Source: Planctomycetota bacterium (GTDB lineage Bacteria > Planctomycetota > Planctomycetia > Pirellulales > UBA1268). From it: DNA of 16,198 bases. Location: the NCBI GenBank assembly GCA_027622795.1, contig JAQBZA010000026.1, forward strand, positions 1 to 16,198, given 5' to 3'. Numbering within the stretch: position 1 is the first letter of the stretch; every line of letters begins with the position of its first letter. The translations under genes were made by a program, and so were the position numbers. The notes under the pieces are model-generated. The model searched no databases. It was not told the origin of the DNA and saw nothing but the letters and a program-made list of their open reading frames with translations. This document shows, piece after piece, positions 1-7,554 of the stretch.

Positions 1-1845
1 CGGCGGGATGACGCCCGGTCGATTGTCTCGGCAACACCCGCACCACCTTGCCCAACGCTTCCCGCTGATCGGCCTGATCTCACAGCTGCCACCCTGAACG
101 AGATCGACGCCTTCATCAACGCGCGGCTGCTCGCTGCCGACCTCATGCCGGCGCCTTTGGCTGCAGATGATGTCTTTATCCGTCGGCTTTCGCTCGACAT
201 TCGGGGCGTCATCCCCATGGCGGAAGAAGTGCGCGAGTTCCTCGACGACAAGTCGCCCGACCGCCGGCAACGGCTGATCGACCGCTTCTTGGCTGATCCG
301 CGCTGGGCCGATCACTGGGTGCCCTTCTGGCAGGACCTGCTGGCCGAGAATCCGAACCTTGTCAATCCGACACTCAACAACAGCGGCCCGTTTCGGTTCT
401 GGATCCACGAATCGTTTCTCGACCGCAAGCCAGCCGACCAGTTTGTAACCGAACTGATCATGATGGAAGGCAGCAAACTCTACGGAGGCCCGGCAGGGTT
501 TGGGCTCGCCACCGAGAATGATGTGCCGATGGCGGCCAAGGCCCACATCATTGCCAGAACATTTTTGGGCGTGGAGATGGCATGTGCCCGCTGTCATGAT
601 GCGCCGGGAAGTGCCGTGATGCAGGAGGATCTCTTCAGCCTGGCCGCGATGCTGAAGCGGGCTCCCGAGAAAGTTCCTGCATCGAGCAGTGTGCCGGTCT
701 CGCCAGAGCGACTGGCACACATGGCCATCACCGTGTCGCTCACACCCGGTCATGCCGTCGCTCCCACCTGGCCATTCACGGAACTCCTGTCTGCGGATGT
801 GGCGACCAATACCGACTCTCGTGCCCGGCTTGCCGAACTGGTCACCTCCCCGGCCAATCATCGTTTTGCGAAAGTGCTGATGAACCGACTCTGGGCCCGG
901 TATTTTGGCGAAGGGCTTGTGGCCAACCTGGACGACTGGGAAGGAGAGAAAGCAACTCACCCGGCACTGCTCGACTGGCTGGCGCGTCGGTTTGTGCTCG
1001 AAGGGTATCGGGTGGAACGGATGGCCGCGTTGATCGTTGCGTCTCATACCTATGGCCGTGGTGTTCCGTCTGATGATGCTACAAAGCTTCCGCAACCGCA
1101 TCTGTTTGCAGGGCGTCTCCCGAGGCGGTTCACAGCCGAGCAACTTGTCGATTCTCTTGCCGTTGCTAGCGGAAAAGCATTTGATGTCGAACCGATGAAT
1201 ATCGACGTCGATACAAGCCGACCGGCGACCTTGTCGCTGAATCTCGGACCGGTCACCAGAGCCTGGCAGTTCGTCGCGTTGGGCAACGAGCGGGATCGCC
1301 CCAGCCTCTCCCTACCCTTCGCCCAGCACACCGTGTCACTGATGGAGGCCTTTGGTTGGCGGGGAGAACGCCAAGCCCCGATCACATCCCGTGAGACCAC
1401 TCCCGACGCCCTCCAACCAGCCCTCATGGCAAATGGGGTGGCTGTGAAACGGGCCAGTCAGTTTTCCGACAGCAGTGGGTTCACAAATGTGGCCCTTGCC
1501 GATCATTCGGTTGAGGAATTCATCGATGAACTCTACCTTCGCATCCTGACACGTTTGCCAAGCAATGCTGAGCGGGCAGTGAGTCTCGACCTTGTCAGCC
1601 CCGGCTATGACACACGTCGACTGCCCGCCGCTGCAGCCAAATCCATCAAGCCCGAGCAAAGGCCTGTCGGTGTCACCTGGTCAAACCATCTCACTGATGA
1701 AGCCAATCAGGCCAAACTCACACTGGCACGAATCGCGGCCCAGGGTGACCCGCCGTCGGCCTGGCTCGATCCTGCCTGGAGAGAGCGGGCTGAGGATCTT
1801 GTCTGGACGCTCTTCAACGCCCCGGAGTTCATCATCACGCCATGA
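1..1845 (+). CDS. DUF1549/DUF1553 family protein (PSD1-type), 5' end outside the window
   Basis: The frame is open from the first base, so the true start lies upstream; the first internal ATG is at 145. The sequence around 100-230 (IDAFINARL, then FIRRLSLDIRG) is typical of the start of DUF1549, and the rest through residue 614 of the visible part matches DUF1549 followed by DUF1553 (for example FAKVLMNRLWARYFGEGLV). A CxxCH motif (CARCHD, codons 583-597) sits where the family usually has CxxCHDHP. In full-length members a cytochrome-like PSCyt1 domain often precedes DUF1549, but that part would be outside the window. Family function is unknown; these planctomycete proteins are generally paired with DUF1501 and thought to be exported. 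The stop overlaps the DUF1501 start by 4 bases, which suggests translational coupling. The family call is firm; heme binding is only a possibility. Confidence 0.93.
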   Translation, partial: RRDDARSIVSATPAPPCPTLPADRPDLTAATLNEIDAFINARLLAADLMPAPLAADDVFIRRLSLDIRGVIPMAEEVREFLDDKSPDRRQRLIDRFLADPRWADHWVPFWQDLLAENPNLVNPTLNNSGPFRFWIHESFLDRKPADQFVTELIMMEGSKLYGGPAGFGLATENDVPMAAKAHIIARTFLGVEMACARCHDAPGSAVMQEDLFSLAAMLKRAPEKVPASSSVPVSPERLAHMAITVSLTPGHAVAPTWPFTELLSADVATNTDSRARLAELVTSPANHRFAKVLMNRLWARYFGEGLVANLDDWEGEKATHPALLDWLARRFVLEGYRVERMAALIVASHTYGRGVPSDDATKLPQPHLFAGRLPRRFTAEQLVDSLAVASGKAFDVEPMNIDVDTSRPATLSLNLGPVTRAWQFVALGNERDRPSLSLPFAQHTVSLMEAFGWRGERQAPITSRETTPDALQPALMANGVAVKRASQFSDSSGFTNVALADHSVEEFIDELYLRILTRLPSNAERAVSLDLVSPGYDTRRLPAAAAKSIKPEQRPVGVTWSNHLTDEANQAKLTLARIAAQGDPPSAWLDPAWRERAEDLVWTLFNAPEFIITP

Positions 1846-3134
1846 CACTCTCCCGACGTGAATTTTTCACTGCCGCTGCCGCGGTCCCCACTCTTACCTC
1901 TCTCGTGCCGCTCCATGCCAGCGAGGCGGCTGACGTGCCGCTCGGCAAGGCCGAGCACTGCATCTTCATCTGGCTTGGCGGCGGTGCCGCACAGATCGAC
2001 ACGTGGGATCCCAAGGCCAAGGGCGATGCGAAGGGCAAAAAGGCTGGCAGCTACTACGACGCCATCCCCACAGCGATTTCAGGGGTGGAGGTGTGCCAAC
2101 ACCTCTCCCGCTGCGCACGACTCTACGATCGCTTCATTCCGGTGCGAACGGTTCACCATGAGGTGATCGACGAGCATGCTCGAGCAACAAATCAGGTACA
2201 CACGGGCCGACCGACGGCCGGCACGATCATCTATCCGTCGATCGGCTCGGCTGTGAGCCATACCCGCGGCCCGCTCAATGATCGTGTGCCCACCTACATG
2301 CTGCTCGGCTTTCCCAACGTCACCCGTGGCCCTGGCTTCCTCGGAGCCAGCGCCGGCTTCGTCTACCTGACCGACACCCGCTCTGGCCCTGCCGGATTCG
2401 CCCGCCAGCCGGAAATCACCGACTCGCGGCAGCGACGCAGGGAAGCCCTGCTCAACCAAATGCGGAAGGGCTATCGGGATTCCGCCGATCTTCCTGGTCT
2501 CGTTGCCGACTACGACACCGCCAGCCGGCAAGCATTCCGGATGGCCGGCCCTGAGTTTATGGGGCTCTTCAACCTCGATCAGGAACCCGACACACTTCGT
2601 GAATCGTACGGCGGTGAGTTCGGGCAGCGGCTGCTCCTTTCCCGCCGGCTCATTCAAGGAGGCGTGCGCTTCATCGAGGTCTCACACAACCTCGGCTTCA
2701 TCAATGGCACCGGCTGGGACACGCACAACGCGGGGCAACTCAAGCAGCACCTCCTCATCGAGGAACTCGACAAGGGGCTCGCCACTCTCGTCAGCGATCT
2801 TGAGTCACAGCACCTACTCGACAAGACCGTCATTGCGGTGGCCACAGAGTTTGGCCGCCCGGCGGGCTTCGACGGCGGTGGCGGCCGGGGGCATCACTCG
2901 AAGTGTTTTTCGATGGTGCTGGCCGGCGGAGGGCTGAGGACTGGCCAGGCCATCGGAACCAGTGACGAGTTGGCCATGAAGCCGGTTGAGGATCCGGTGT
3001 CACTTCCAGACTTTCATGCCACGATCCACGCGGCGTTGGGTACCAACCCAGCGGAGGAGTTGTATGACGGCGCACGCCCTGTGCCCCTGACTGACGGCGG
3101 CCGCCCGATCACCGCGCTCTTCCCCGCAGCCTGA
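1842..3134 (+). CDS. DUF1501 family protein with Tat signal
   Basis: This 430-residue protein begins with a twin-arginine motif (SRREFF, residues 4-9) and a short hydrophobic Ala/Leu/Val stretch, so export of a folded protein by the Tat system is likely. The body is DUF1501, a family related to the alkaline phosphatase/sulfatase fold: HCIFIWLGGGAAQIDTWDPK near the N-terminus, GVRFIEVSHN mid-protein, ATEFGRPAGFDGGGGRGHH and DFHATIHAALG near the C-terminus. Asp, Glu and His residues in these motifs are in places expected for metal ligands, but no activity is established for the family. The start ATG lies in an ATGA overlap with the preceding DUF1553 gene, which fixes the start. The gene is convergent with the kinase gene across a 42-base gap. 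It differs clearly in length and sequence from the second DUF1501 at 14201-15655, so the two are not a recent duplication. Confidence 0.95.
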   Translation: MTLSRREFFTAAAAVPTLTSLVPLHASEAADVPLGKAEHCIFIWLGGGAAQIDTWDPKAKGDAKGKKAGSYYDAIPTAISGVEVCQHLSRCARLYDRFIPVRTVHHEVIDEHARATNQVHTGRPTAGTIIYPSIGSAVSHTRGPLNDRVPTYMLLGFPNVTRGPGFLGASAGFVYLTDTRSGPAGFARQPEITDSRQRRREALLNQMRKGYRDSADLPGLVADYDTASRQAFRMAGPEFMGLFNLDQEPDTLRESYGGEFGQRLLLSRRLIQGGVRFIEVSHNLGFINGTGWDTHNAGQLKQHLLIEELDKGLATLVSDLESQHLLDKTVIAVATEFGRPAGFDGGGGRGHHSKCFSMVLAGGGLRTGQAIGTSDELAMKPVEDPVSLPDFHATIHAALGTNPAEELYDGARPVPLTDGGRPITALFPAA

Positions 3135-3175
3135 ACGCGATCGTTCGGTGCTGCAGCTCTGGGAAGCCCGTGGCT
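3133..3175. terminator. Small hairpins between convergent genes, possible bidirectional terminator
   Basis: A perfect 5-bp inverted repeat GAACG/CGTTC with a CGAT loop occupies 3133-3146 and overlaps the DUF1501 stop codon. A second, imperfect hairpin (AGCT.TGGG / CCCG.GGCT around an AAG loop) lies at 3155-3175. Neither is followed by a T run, so rho-independent termination is uncertain. The position in the 42-base gap between two converging genes is the main reason to list it. Confidence 0.25.
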
Positions 3176-3176
3176 C

Positions 3177-6100
3177 CTAGCGGTACCCCACTTGTGCGGC
3201 GCTTATGCCCCAGAGGCGGATTGCACCATCGTCGCTGCCGCTGACAAGTGTCTCCTCACGGGGACTCACGGACAGGCCCCACGCCGGGGAGGTGTGTCCG
3301 CGCAACACTGAAACCGTCTCGCCACTGGATGCATCCCAGAGATAGACGCCCCCATCAGCTGACACGGCGACCACGCGGCTCCCGTCGGGAGTAAACGCCA
3401 CTTTCCAGACCTGCTGCGATGGTCCGGTGAGGATCCCCTGCGCGGCCCCGGTGTTGGCATCCCAGAGCCGCACCGTCCTGTCACTCGACGCCGTCGCCAA
3501 CCGCTTGCTGTCGGGAGACAGCGCCAGCCAATTCACCGGTTCGCGATGCCCCTCAAACCGGATCCGCTCCTGGCCGGTAGCAATGTCCCACGCTCGGGCC
3601 ACTCGATCCTCACAGGCGGTATAGAGGGTGGAGCCCGCGGGGGAGAAACGGCTGCAAAGCACCCGCTTTTCATGCTTCAACGATACGATCTCAGTCAGCT
3701 CATCGGCCCACCGCCAGACCCGCGCCACTTTGTCCTCTCCCGCCGTTGTCAGCCGCTTCCCTTCGGCATCGACATCGATCGAGTACACCCGGCGCGAATG
3801 CGCCTCGAAGCGTCGGGGTTCGCCAGGTGGCGCATCGCAAGCCGGCAACATCGGCCATACCTCAACGACCCCGTGGTCGCAGGCAGCTGCAAGCAGCCTG
3901 TCATCCGGGAAGAACCGCACATCGTTCACCTGCCGGCCGTCAGCGCCACACGACGCCAGCCGCTCTCCCGTTTTTGCGTTCCATACCTCGATGCCCGACA
4001 CGGTGCCGACAGCCACGCGGGAACCAGTGGAATCATGCGTCACCGCCCGCACTTCGCCGCTGCATACCACAGCTGGATTACTGCCAAAGTCGCTTCGCCA
4101 GATCCGCACGCTGGCATCAGCACCGCCGCTCGCGAGCCAAGGCCCCGGACCGAGCGATGTCACTGACCAGATGCCGCCGTCATGGCCGAGTCGGCGGCCG
4201 ACTTCGAGGCCAGTTTTGGGATCCCAGATGCGGAGAACGGCGTCATTGGTAGCCGTGACCACGCAGCCGTTCGCCGTGAAGGAAACGGCGTTGGCCTTCA
4301 CCGGATGCTGGAGCACCGCCCGTTCCTTGCCCGTCGCTACGTCCCAGATCCTCACCGTCGCATCCTCCGCAGCCGTTGCGAGTAGGTCACCCCGCTGGGA
4401 GAAGGCGACGAAGAAGACTCGTCCCTTGTGCCCGCGAAGGACCTCTCGAGACTCTCCTGTCGAGGCATCCCAGAGTCGCACCGTAGTGTCTTGGCAGGCG
4501 GATGCGATCGCCCCGCCATCGGGAGAATAGGCGACGGAGTAGATGGTTCCCGCCTGTCCCCCGAATGATATTTCTTCCTCACCGGTTGCAGAATTCCAAA
4601 GCCGGATGGTGCCGTCGCGGCCACCGGTGACGAGCCGGCTGCCATCCAGTGAAAAGGCCACACCGTACACCGTGCCCTTGTGTCCCACACACCGCCCCAC
4701 TTCAGTTGCGGTCGCACACTCCCAGACCCGCACCGTGGCATCGGCGCATGCAGCAGCGACCCGGTCTCCATGTGGTGCAAACGACACCGCCCAGATCTGT
4801 GAATCGATCGCGGCTAGTACCGAGGGTCGCCAGGCTCCCCCGAATCCACCGTTGTCATCAGCCAGCCTCCAGAGTTGCACCGTCCCATCCTCGCCTGCTG
4901 ATACCAACTGTGGCTGCTGTGGAGCCCAGGCCAATGCCCGTACGATTCCCGCATGCCCGCTGAGGACTGTTACCGCATCATCAAGTGATGCCGCGAGTGA
5001 CGTCAGTTCAACCGGTCGTCTGGCTCCGGAATCAGCCACAAGGCCTCGCGCCGTGTCAAGCAGGCGACCCGCCTCCCCGTGAGCGCCGCGATCTCGTGCC
5101 GCCGCCGCAAGCAGCACAGTCGCCCGATACAACTGCGACCGAGCGGTTGCTCCCTCGCGCTCGGCCCGGATTGCAAAAAAAGAGATGCCCATCACTGCGA
5201 TGAGCAACGCCGCCAGTGCGGCGAGTAACGCCGCCGCAACCACTCGATGCCGTCGCGCGAGTCGAAGAAGCTGCTCGCCCGCGGTAAGTGGCCGGGCCAC
5301 AATCGGCTCCCCCGCCAGCCAGCGTGCGAGTTCTGCCTCGAGTTCCGTCGCTGTCGCATAGCGGTCTACGGGTCGCTTTTCCAGGCATTTGGCCACAATC
5401 ACACCCAGCGACCGCGCATCATCACGTGAAACGTCGTGATTCTCCTGCACGGCCCGCGACACTGTCGCCCGAACGGGAGGTTCCTCCTCAGAAACGATGC
5501 GGATCGCCTCCACTACAGACTGGCCGCGGAGGTTGTACGGAAGTGTGCCTGTGACGAGTTCATGGAGGATCAGGCCGAGTGCATGCACGTCAGTGCGGGC
5601 GTCAATATCCTCGCTCCGTCCCGCCAGTTGCTCGGGGCTCATGTAGTGAAGGGTGCCGATGATGTGGCCGGGATCGGTAAGTTGCACAGCCGTGATCGCA
5701 GCATTCCGATCGGTCGATCGGGCGATGCCGAAATCAATTACCTTGGGCGCGCCATCACTCCCCACGAGAATGTTTCCCGGCTTGAGATCTCGATGGATCA
5801 CCCCTTTTTGGTGGCCGTGGGCCACGGCCGCAGCCACCTTGTGCAGCATGACAACCCGATTCCGGACCGAGAATCCACAATCGTCACAAAACGTCGTCAG
5901 CGACATGGCGTCTGGTACGAGTTCCATCACGAAATACGGGATTGCCAGGGGACCGATCTGAGCTGTTGAAAACTGGTAAATCTGAGCAACGTGCGGGTGT
6001 CGAAGCTGGCCGAGCACCTGCGCTTCGTATTCAAACCGCCTCATCTGAGCGGCTGATACGACGCCATCTCGCATCACCTTCACCGCGACCGGGCGACTCG

Positions 6101-6434
6101 GTGCCTGTTGCTGGGCTTCATACACTCTTCCCATGCCGCCGACGCCAATGGCTCGCACGACGGTGATTCCGCCGAGATCAGTCCCTGGCGGAAGTTCACT
6201 GGGAGGGCCAACTCCAAACCCAAAGTCCTCGGAGGCTTGGCTCAGATCGGGAGGGATGACCGCCGAAGGGTCGGTGAAGTTTGTCCAGCCGCCTTCGGAA
6301 GCAGGATCAGGGACCTTGCCTGCCGCATTCAGACTCAAGGGCCCCGACAACGCCGGCCGTGCCACTGAATCCGCCGGCGATGCGTCGCCTTGTTTTGCCA
6401 CGGTGCCGTGCCCGTGCCGATCCTTCTCCTCCAT
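3177..6434 (-). CDS. Transmembrane Ser/Thr protein kinase with 14 WD40 repeats
   Basis: The protein has 1085 residues. After a low-complexity N-terminus (1-88) comes a PknB-like kinase domain with all key elements: glycine loop GVGGMGRVYE (97-106), ATP lysine in VAVKV (K119), catalytic loop HRDLKPGN (214-221), DFG (234-236) and MSPEQL (265-270). It should therefore be active. One membrane segment follows at about 398-422. The C-terminal half holds 14 WD40 repeats, between about 492 and 1076, most ending in R[LIV]W, enough for two seven-bladed propellers. With one membrane pass the kinase would be cytoplasmic and the propellers extracytoplasmic, as expected for a receptor kinase. The first Met is at 6434, without a clear ribosome-binding site; the domain starts far downstream, so the exact start matters little. 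The divergent ECF sigma factor is its likely partner, following known planctomycete ECF-STK pairs. The substrate and signal are unknown. Confidence 0.95.
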   Translation of the reverse strand: MEEKDRHGHGTVAKQGDASPADSVARPALSGPLSLNAAGKVPDPASEGGWTNFTDPSAVIPPDLSQASEDFGFGVGPPSELPPGTDLGGITVVRAIGVGGMGRVYEAQQQAPSRPVAVKVMRDGVVSAAQMRRFEYEAQVLGQLRHPHVAQIYQFSTAQIGPLAIPYFVMELVPDAMSLTTFCDDCGFSVRNRVVMLHKVAAAVAHGHQKGVIHRDLKPGNILVGSDGAPKVIDFGIARSTDRNAAITAVQLTDPGHIIGTLHYMSPEQLAGRSEDIDARTDVHALGLILHELVTGTLPYNLRGQSVVEAIRIVSEEEPPVRATVSRAVQENHDVSRDDARSLGVIVAKCLEKRPVDRYATATELEAELARWLAGEPIVARPLTAGEQLLRLARRHRVVAAALLAALAALLIAVMGISFFAIRAEREGATARSQLYRATVLLAAAARDRGAHGEAGRLLDTARGLVADSGARRPVELTSLAASLDDAVTVLSGHAGIVRALAWAPQQPQLVSAGEDGTVQLWRLADDNGGFGGAWRPSVLAAIDSQIWAVSFAPHGDRVAAACADATVRVWECATATEVGRCVGHKGTVYGVAFSLDGSRLVTGGRDGTIRLWNSATGEEEISFGGQAGTIYSVAYSPDGGAIASACQDTTVRLWDASTGESREVLRGHKGRVFFVAFSQRGDLLATAAEDATVRIWDVATGKERAVLQHPVKANAVSFTANGCVVTATNDAVLRIWDPKTGLEVGRRLGHDGGIWSVTSLGPGPWLASGGADASVRIWRSDFGSNPAVVCSGEVRAVTHDSTGSRVAVGTVSGIEVWNAKTGERLASCGADGRQVNDVRFFPDDRLLAAACDHGVVEVWPMLPACDAPPGEPRRFEAHSRRVYSIDVDAEGKRLTTAGEDKVARVWRWADELTEIVSLKHEKRVLCSRFSPAGSTLYTACEDRVARAWDIATGQERIRFEGHREPVNWLALSPDSKRLATASSDRTVRLWDANTGAAQGILTGPSQQVWKVAFTPDGSRVVAVSADGGVYLWDASSGETVSVLRGHTSPAWGLSVSPREETLVSGSDDGAIRLWGISAAQVGYR

Positions 6435-6732
6435 TCCCCGATTCTACCCCCGTTTGCGGGGGATGCACATCAACTGACCTCCTCAGCAACGAATTGCGGG
6501 CAGCAATGATTTCACCGACTAACTTTCCCACCCGTCTCTGTCCCATGACAGCCCCCGCCTCAGCCAGTTCCCGCCGCCAGCGACGCAATTGGATCTGGGC
6601 AGCTCGAATGATCTGCACCGGATCGTCAACCGCCGAGTGCAGCCGGAGCACGGCGTGGCTCGGCACGGGCCGAAACCCGTCTGTTTCCTCCCGCGGGGTC
6701 ATTCGTGACCTCGCCGCCCCGGCGATTTCCAT
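6307..6732 (-). CDS. Small Arg-rich hypothetical protein upstream of, and overlapping, the kinase gene
   Basis: I do not recognise this 141-residue ORF. The start at 6732 is supported by a strong Shine-Dalgarno (AGGAG at 6740-6744, 7-base spacer), better than any seen for the kinase or the sigma gene. Residues 20-84 read like a real helical protein: a segment FRPVPSHAVLRLHSAVDDP, an amphipathic basic helix (VQIIRAAQIQLRRWRRE, 39-55), a short linker and a second helix (KLVGEIIAARNSLLR, 70-84). Beyond about residue 88 it becomes Gly/Arg-rich and from about residue 100 overlaps the kinase N-terminus by 128 bases in another frame. The last part may therefore be dictated by the overlapping kinase sequence. 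The helix order recalls a J-domain without its HPD motif, but this is a weak resemblance. Its place between an ECF sigma gene and its kinase suggests a link to that signalling unit. It could also be spurious. Confidence 0.5.
   Translation of the reverse strand: MEIAGAARSRMTPREETDGFRPVPSHAVLRLHSAVDDPVQIIRAAQIQLRRWRRELAEAGAVMGQRRVGKLVGEIIAARNSLLRRSVDVHPPQTGVESGNGGEGSARARHRGKTRRRIAGGFSGTAGVVGALESECGRQGP
6447..6462 (-). promoter_or_regulatory. GC hairpin just upstream of the kinase start codon
   Basis: A perfect 6-bp stem, CCCCCG / CGGGGG with a 4-base loop, lies 12 bases upstream of the kinase ATG and inside the small upstream ORF. It could mask ribosome entry to the kinase until ribosomes translating the upstream ORF melt it. 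The structure is seen in the sequence; the regulatory role is inference. Confidence 0.3.
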
Positions 6733-6739
6733 GGTATCT

Positions 6740-6744
6740 CTCCT
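6740..6744 (-). promoter_or_regulatory. Shine-Dalgarno of the small ORF
   Basis: AGGAG within GAGGAGAGA on the minus strand is 7 bases before the ATG at 6732. Good Shine-Dalgarno sites are uncommon in this window, so this one is the best evidence that the small ORF is translated and it decides its start. Confidence 0.55.
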
Positions 6745-6921
6745 CTCACAGCACCCACACCTGGCCTCATCTGTAAAAGCGAGACCGGAGCCCGCCAGGG
6801 GCAAGAAAAATGCTGGTTCGACGAAAAAACGGTACACTTCGGGGGCGGGGAGAGATTGCAGGCAGACTGGTAGACTCCCGCAAGAATGCTGTTTTTGAGC
6901 CTGAAAATCGCGATTCACCCC

Positions 6922-7554
6922 ATGCCGCCACCGATGGATGATGACGATCTGAGCTCGCCCGACCTGGCTGACTGTCTCTCCCGCCTCGCCGCAGGCGACC
7001 TGACTGCTCGTGATGGGATTCTCGAACTCTGCTCGGGCCGCCTGCGGGTGCTTGCCCACCGCATGCTTCGCCGTTTTCCGGCGGTTCGACGCTGGGACGA
7101 CACCGACGACGTCTTTCAAAATTCTGCCCTGAGGCTTCACCGCGCCCTTGCCGAAGTTTCTGTCACCTCGGCACGCTCTGTCATGGCTCTGGCGGCCACG
7201 CAACTGCATCGGGAACTGATCGATCTGGCCCGCCACCATGCCGGCCCGCAGTCCTACGCTGCCAACCACGCCACAAACGTCGTGCCTCGGGAATCATCCC
7301 CCTCTCATAACGCCCGCTTCATCGATCTGGCATCTTCCTCCGATCCCCTCCTTGAACGCTGGACCCGCTTCCACGAGGCGATTGCCGCTTTGCCTGAGGA
7401 AGAGCGGGAACTGTTTCATCTGGTCTGGTATGTTGGCGCAGACCAAAAGACCATTGCCGGCCTGCTGGAATGCTCTCCGCGGACCGTGAAATCACGATGG
7501 CGGATCGCCCGAGAGAAGGTGCGAGCCGCCCTCAACGGCATATCTCCCGAATGA
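6922..7554 (+). CDS. ECF-type RNA polymerase sigma factor (planctomycete STK-associated kind)
   Basis: The protein is about 210 residues and has the two sigma domains of the extracytoplasmic-function group. Sigma-2 spans roughly residues 12-90, with a GRLRVLAHRMLRRFP helix and the DDTDDVFQNSALRLHRAL segment typical of planctomycete ECF factors. Sigma-4 spans roughly 148-203, with LPEEERELFHLVWY followed by the helix-turn-helix KTIAGLLECSPRTVKSRW that binds the -35 element. No anti-sigma factor is adjacent; the divergent membrane kinase with WD40 repeats is the probable regulator, as in described ECF-STK groups. The start is uncertain: in-frame ATGs are at 6886, 6922 and 6934, none with a convincing Shine-Dalgarno. 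I prefer 6922 or 6934 because the family usually begins only about 10 residues before the first helix, and the extra N-terminal piece from 6886 is hydrophobic and atypical. The last 63 bases overlap the convergent HD gene. Confidence 0.92.
   Translation: MPPPMDDDDLSSPDLADCLSRLAAGDLTARDGILELCSGRLRVLAHRMLRRFPAVRRWDDTDDVFQNSALRLHRALAEVSVTSARSVMALAATQLHRELIDLARHHAGPQSYAANHATNVVPRESSPSHNARFIDLASSSDPLLERWTRFHEAIAALPEEERELFHLVWYVGADQKTIAGLLECSPRTVKSRWRIAREKVRAALNGISPE

Noticed and set aside
583..597. CxxCH as proof of a c-type cytochrome
   Set aside because: It is one motif at a position typical of DUF1549; heme attachment has not been shown there, so I only note it.
3628..4530. 300-codon plus-strand frame across the WD40 region
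   Set aside because: It is antisense to clear WD40 repeats, rich in Ser, Arg, Thr and Pro, and has no domain. It is a by-product of GC-rich coding sequence.
3200..4965. Repetitive DNA, possibly tandem repeats or CRISPR
   Set aside because: The periodicity is about 90-130 bases and follows WD40 repeats at protein level; the DNA copies are diverged and there are no constant short repeats.
6281..6898. 205-codon plus-strand frame upstream of the sigma factor
   Set aside because: It lacks a plausible start site, is low in recognisable structure, and runs antisense to the kinase N-terminus and the better supported small ORF.
6733..7269. N-terminal extension of the small minus-strand ORF into the sigma gene
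   Set aside because: The frame is open this far, but the extension is antisense to the sigma factor and the Shine-Dalgarno is at the internal ATG 6732.
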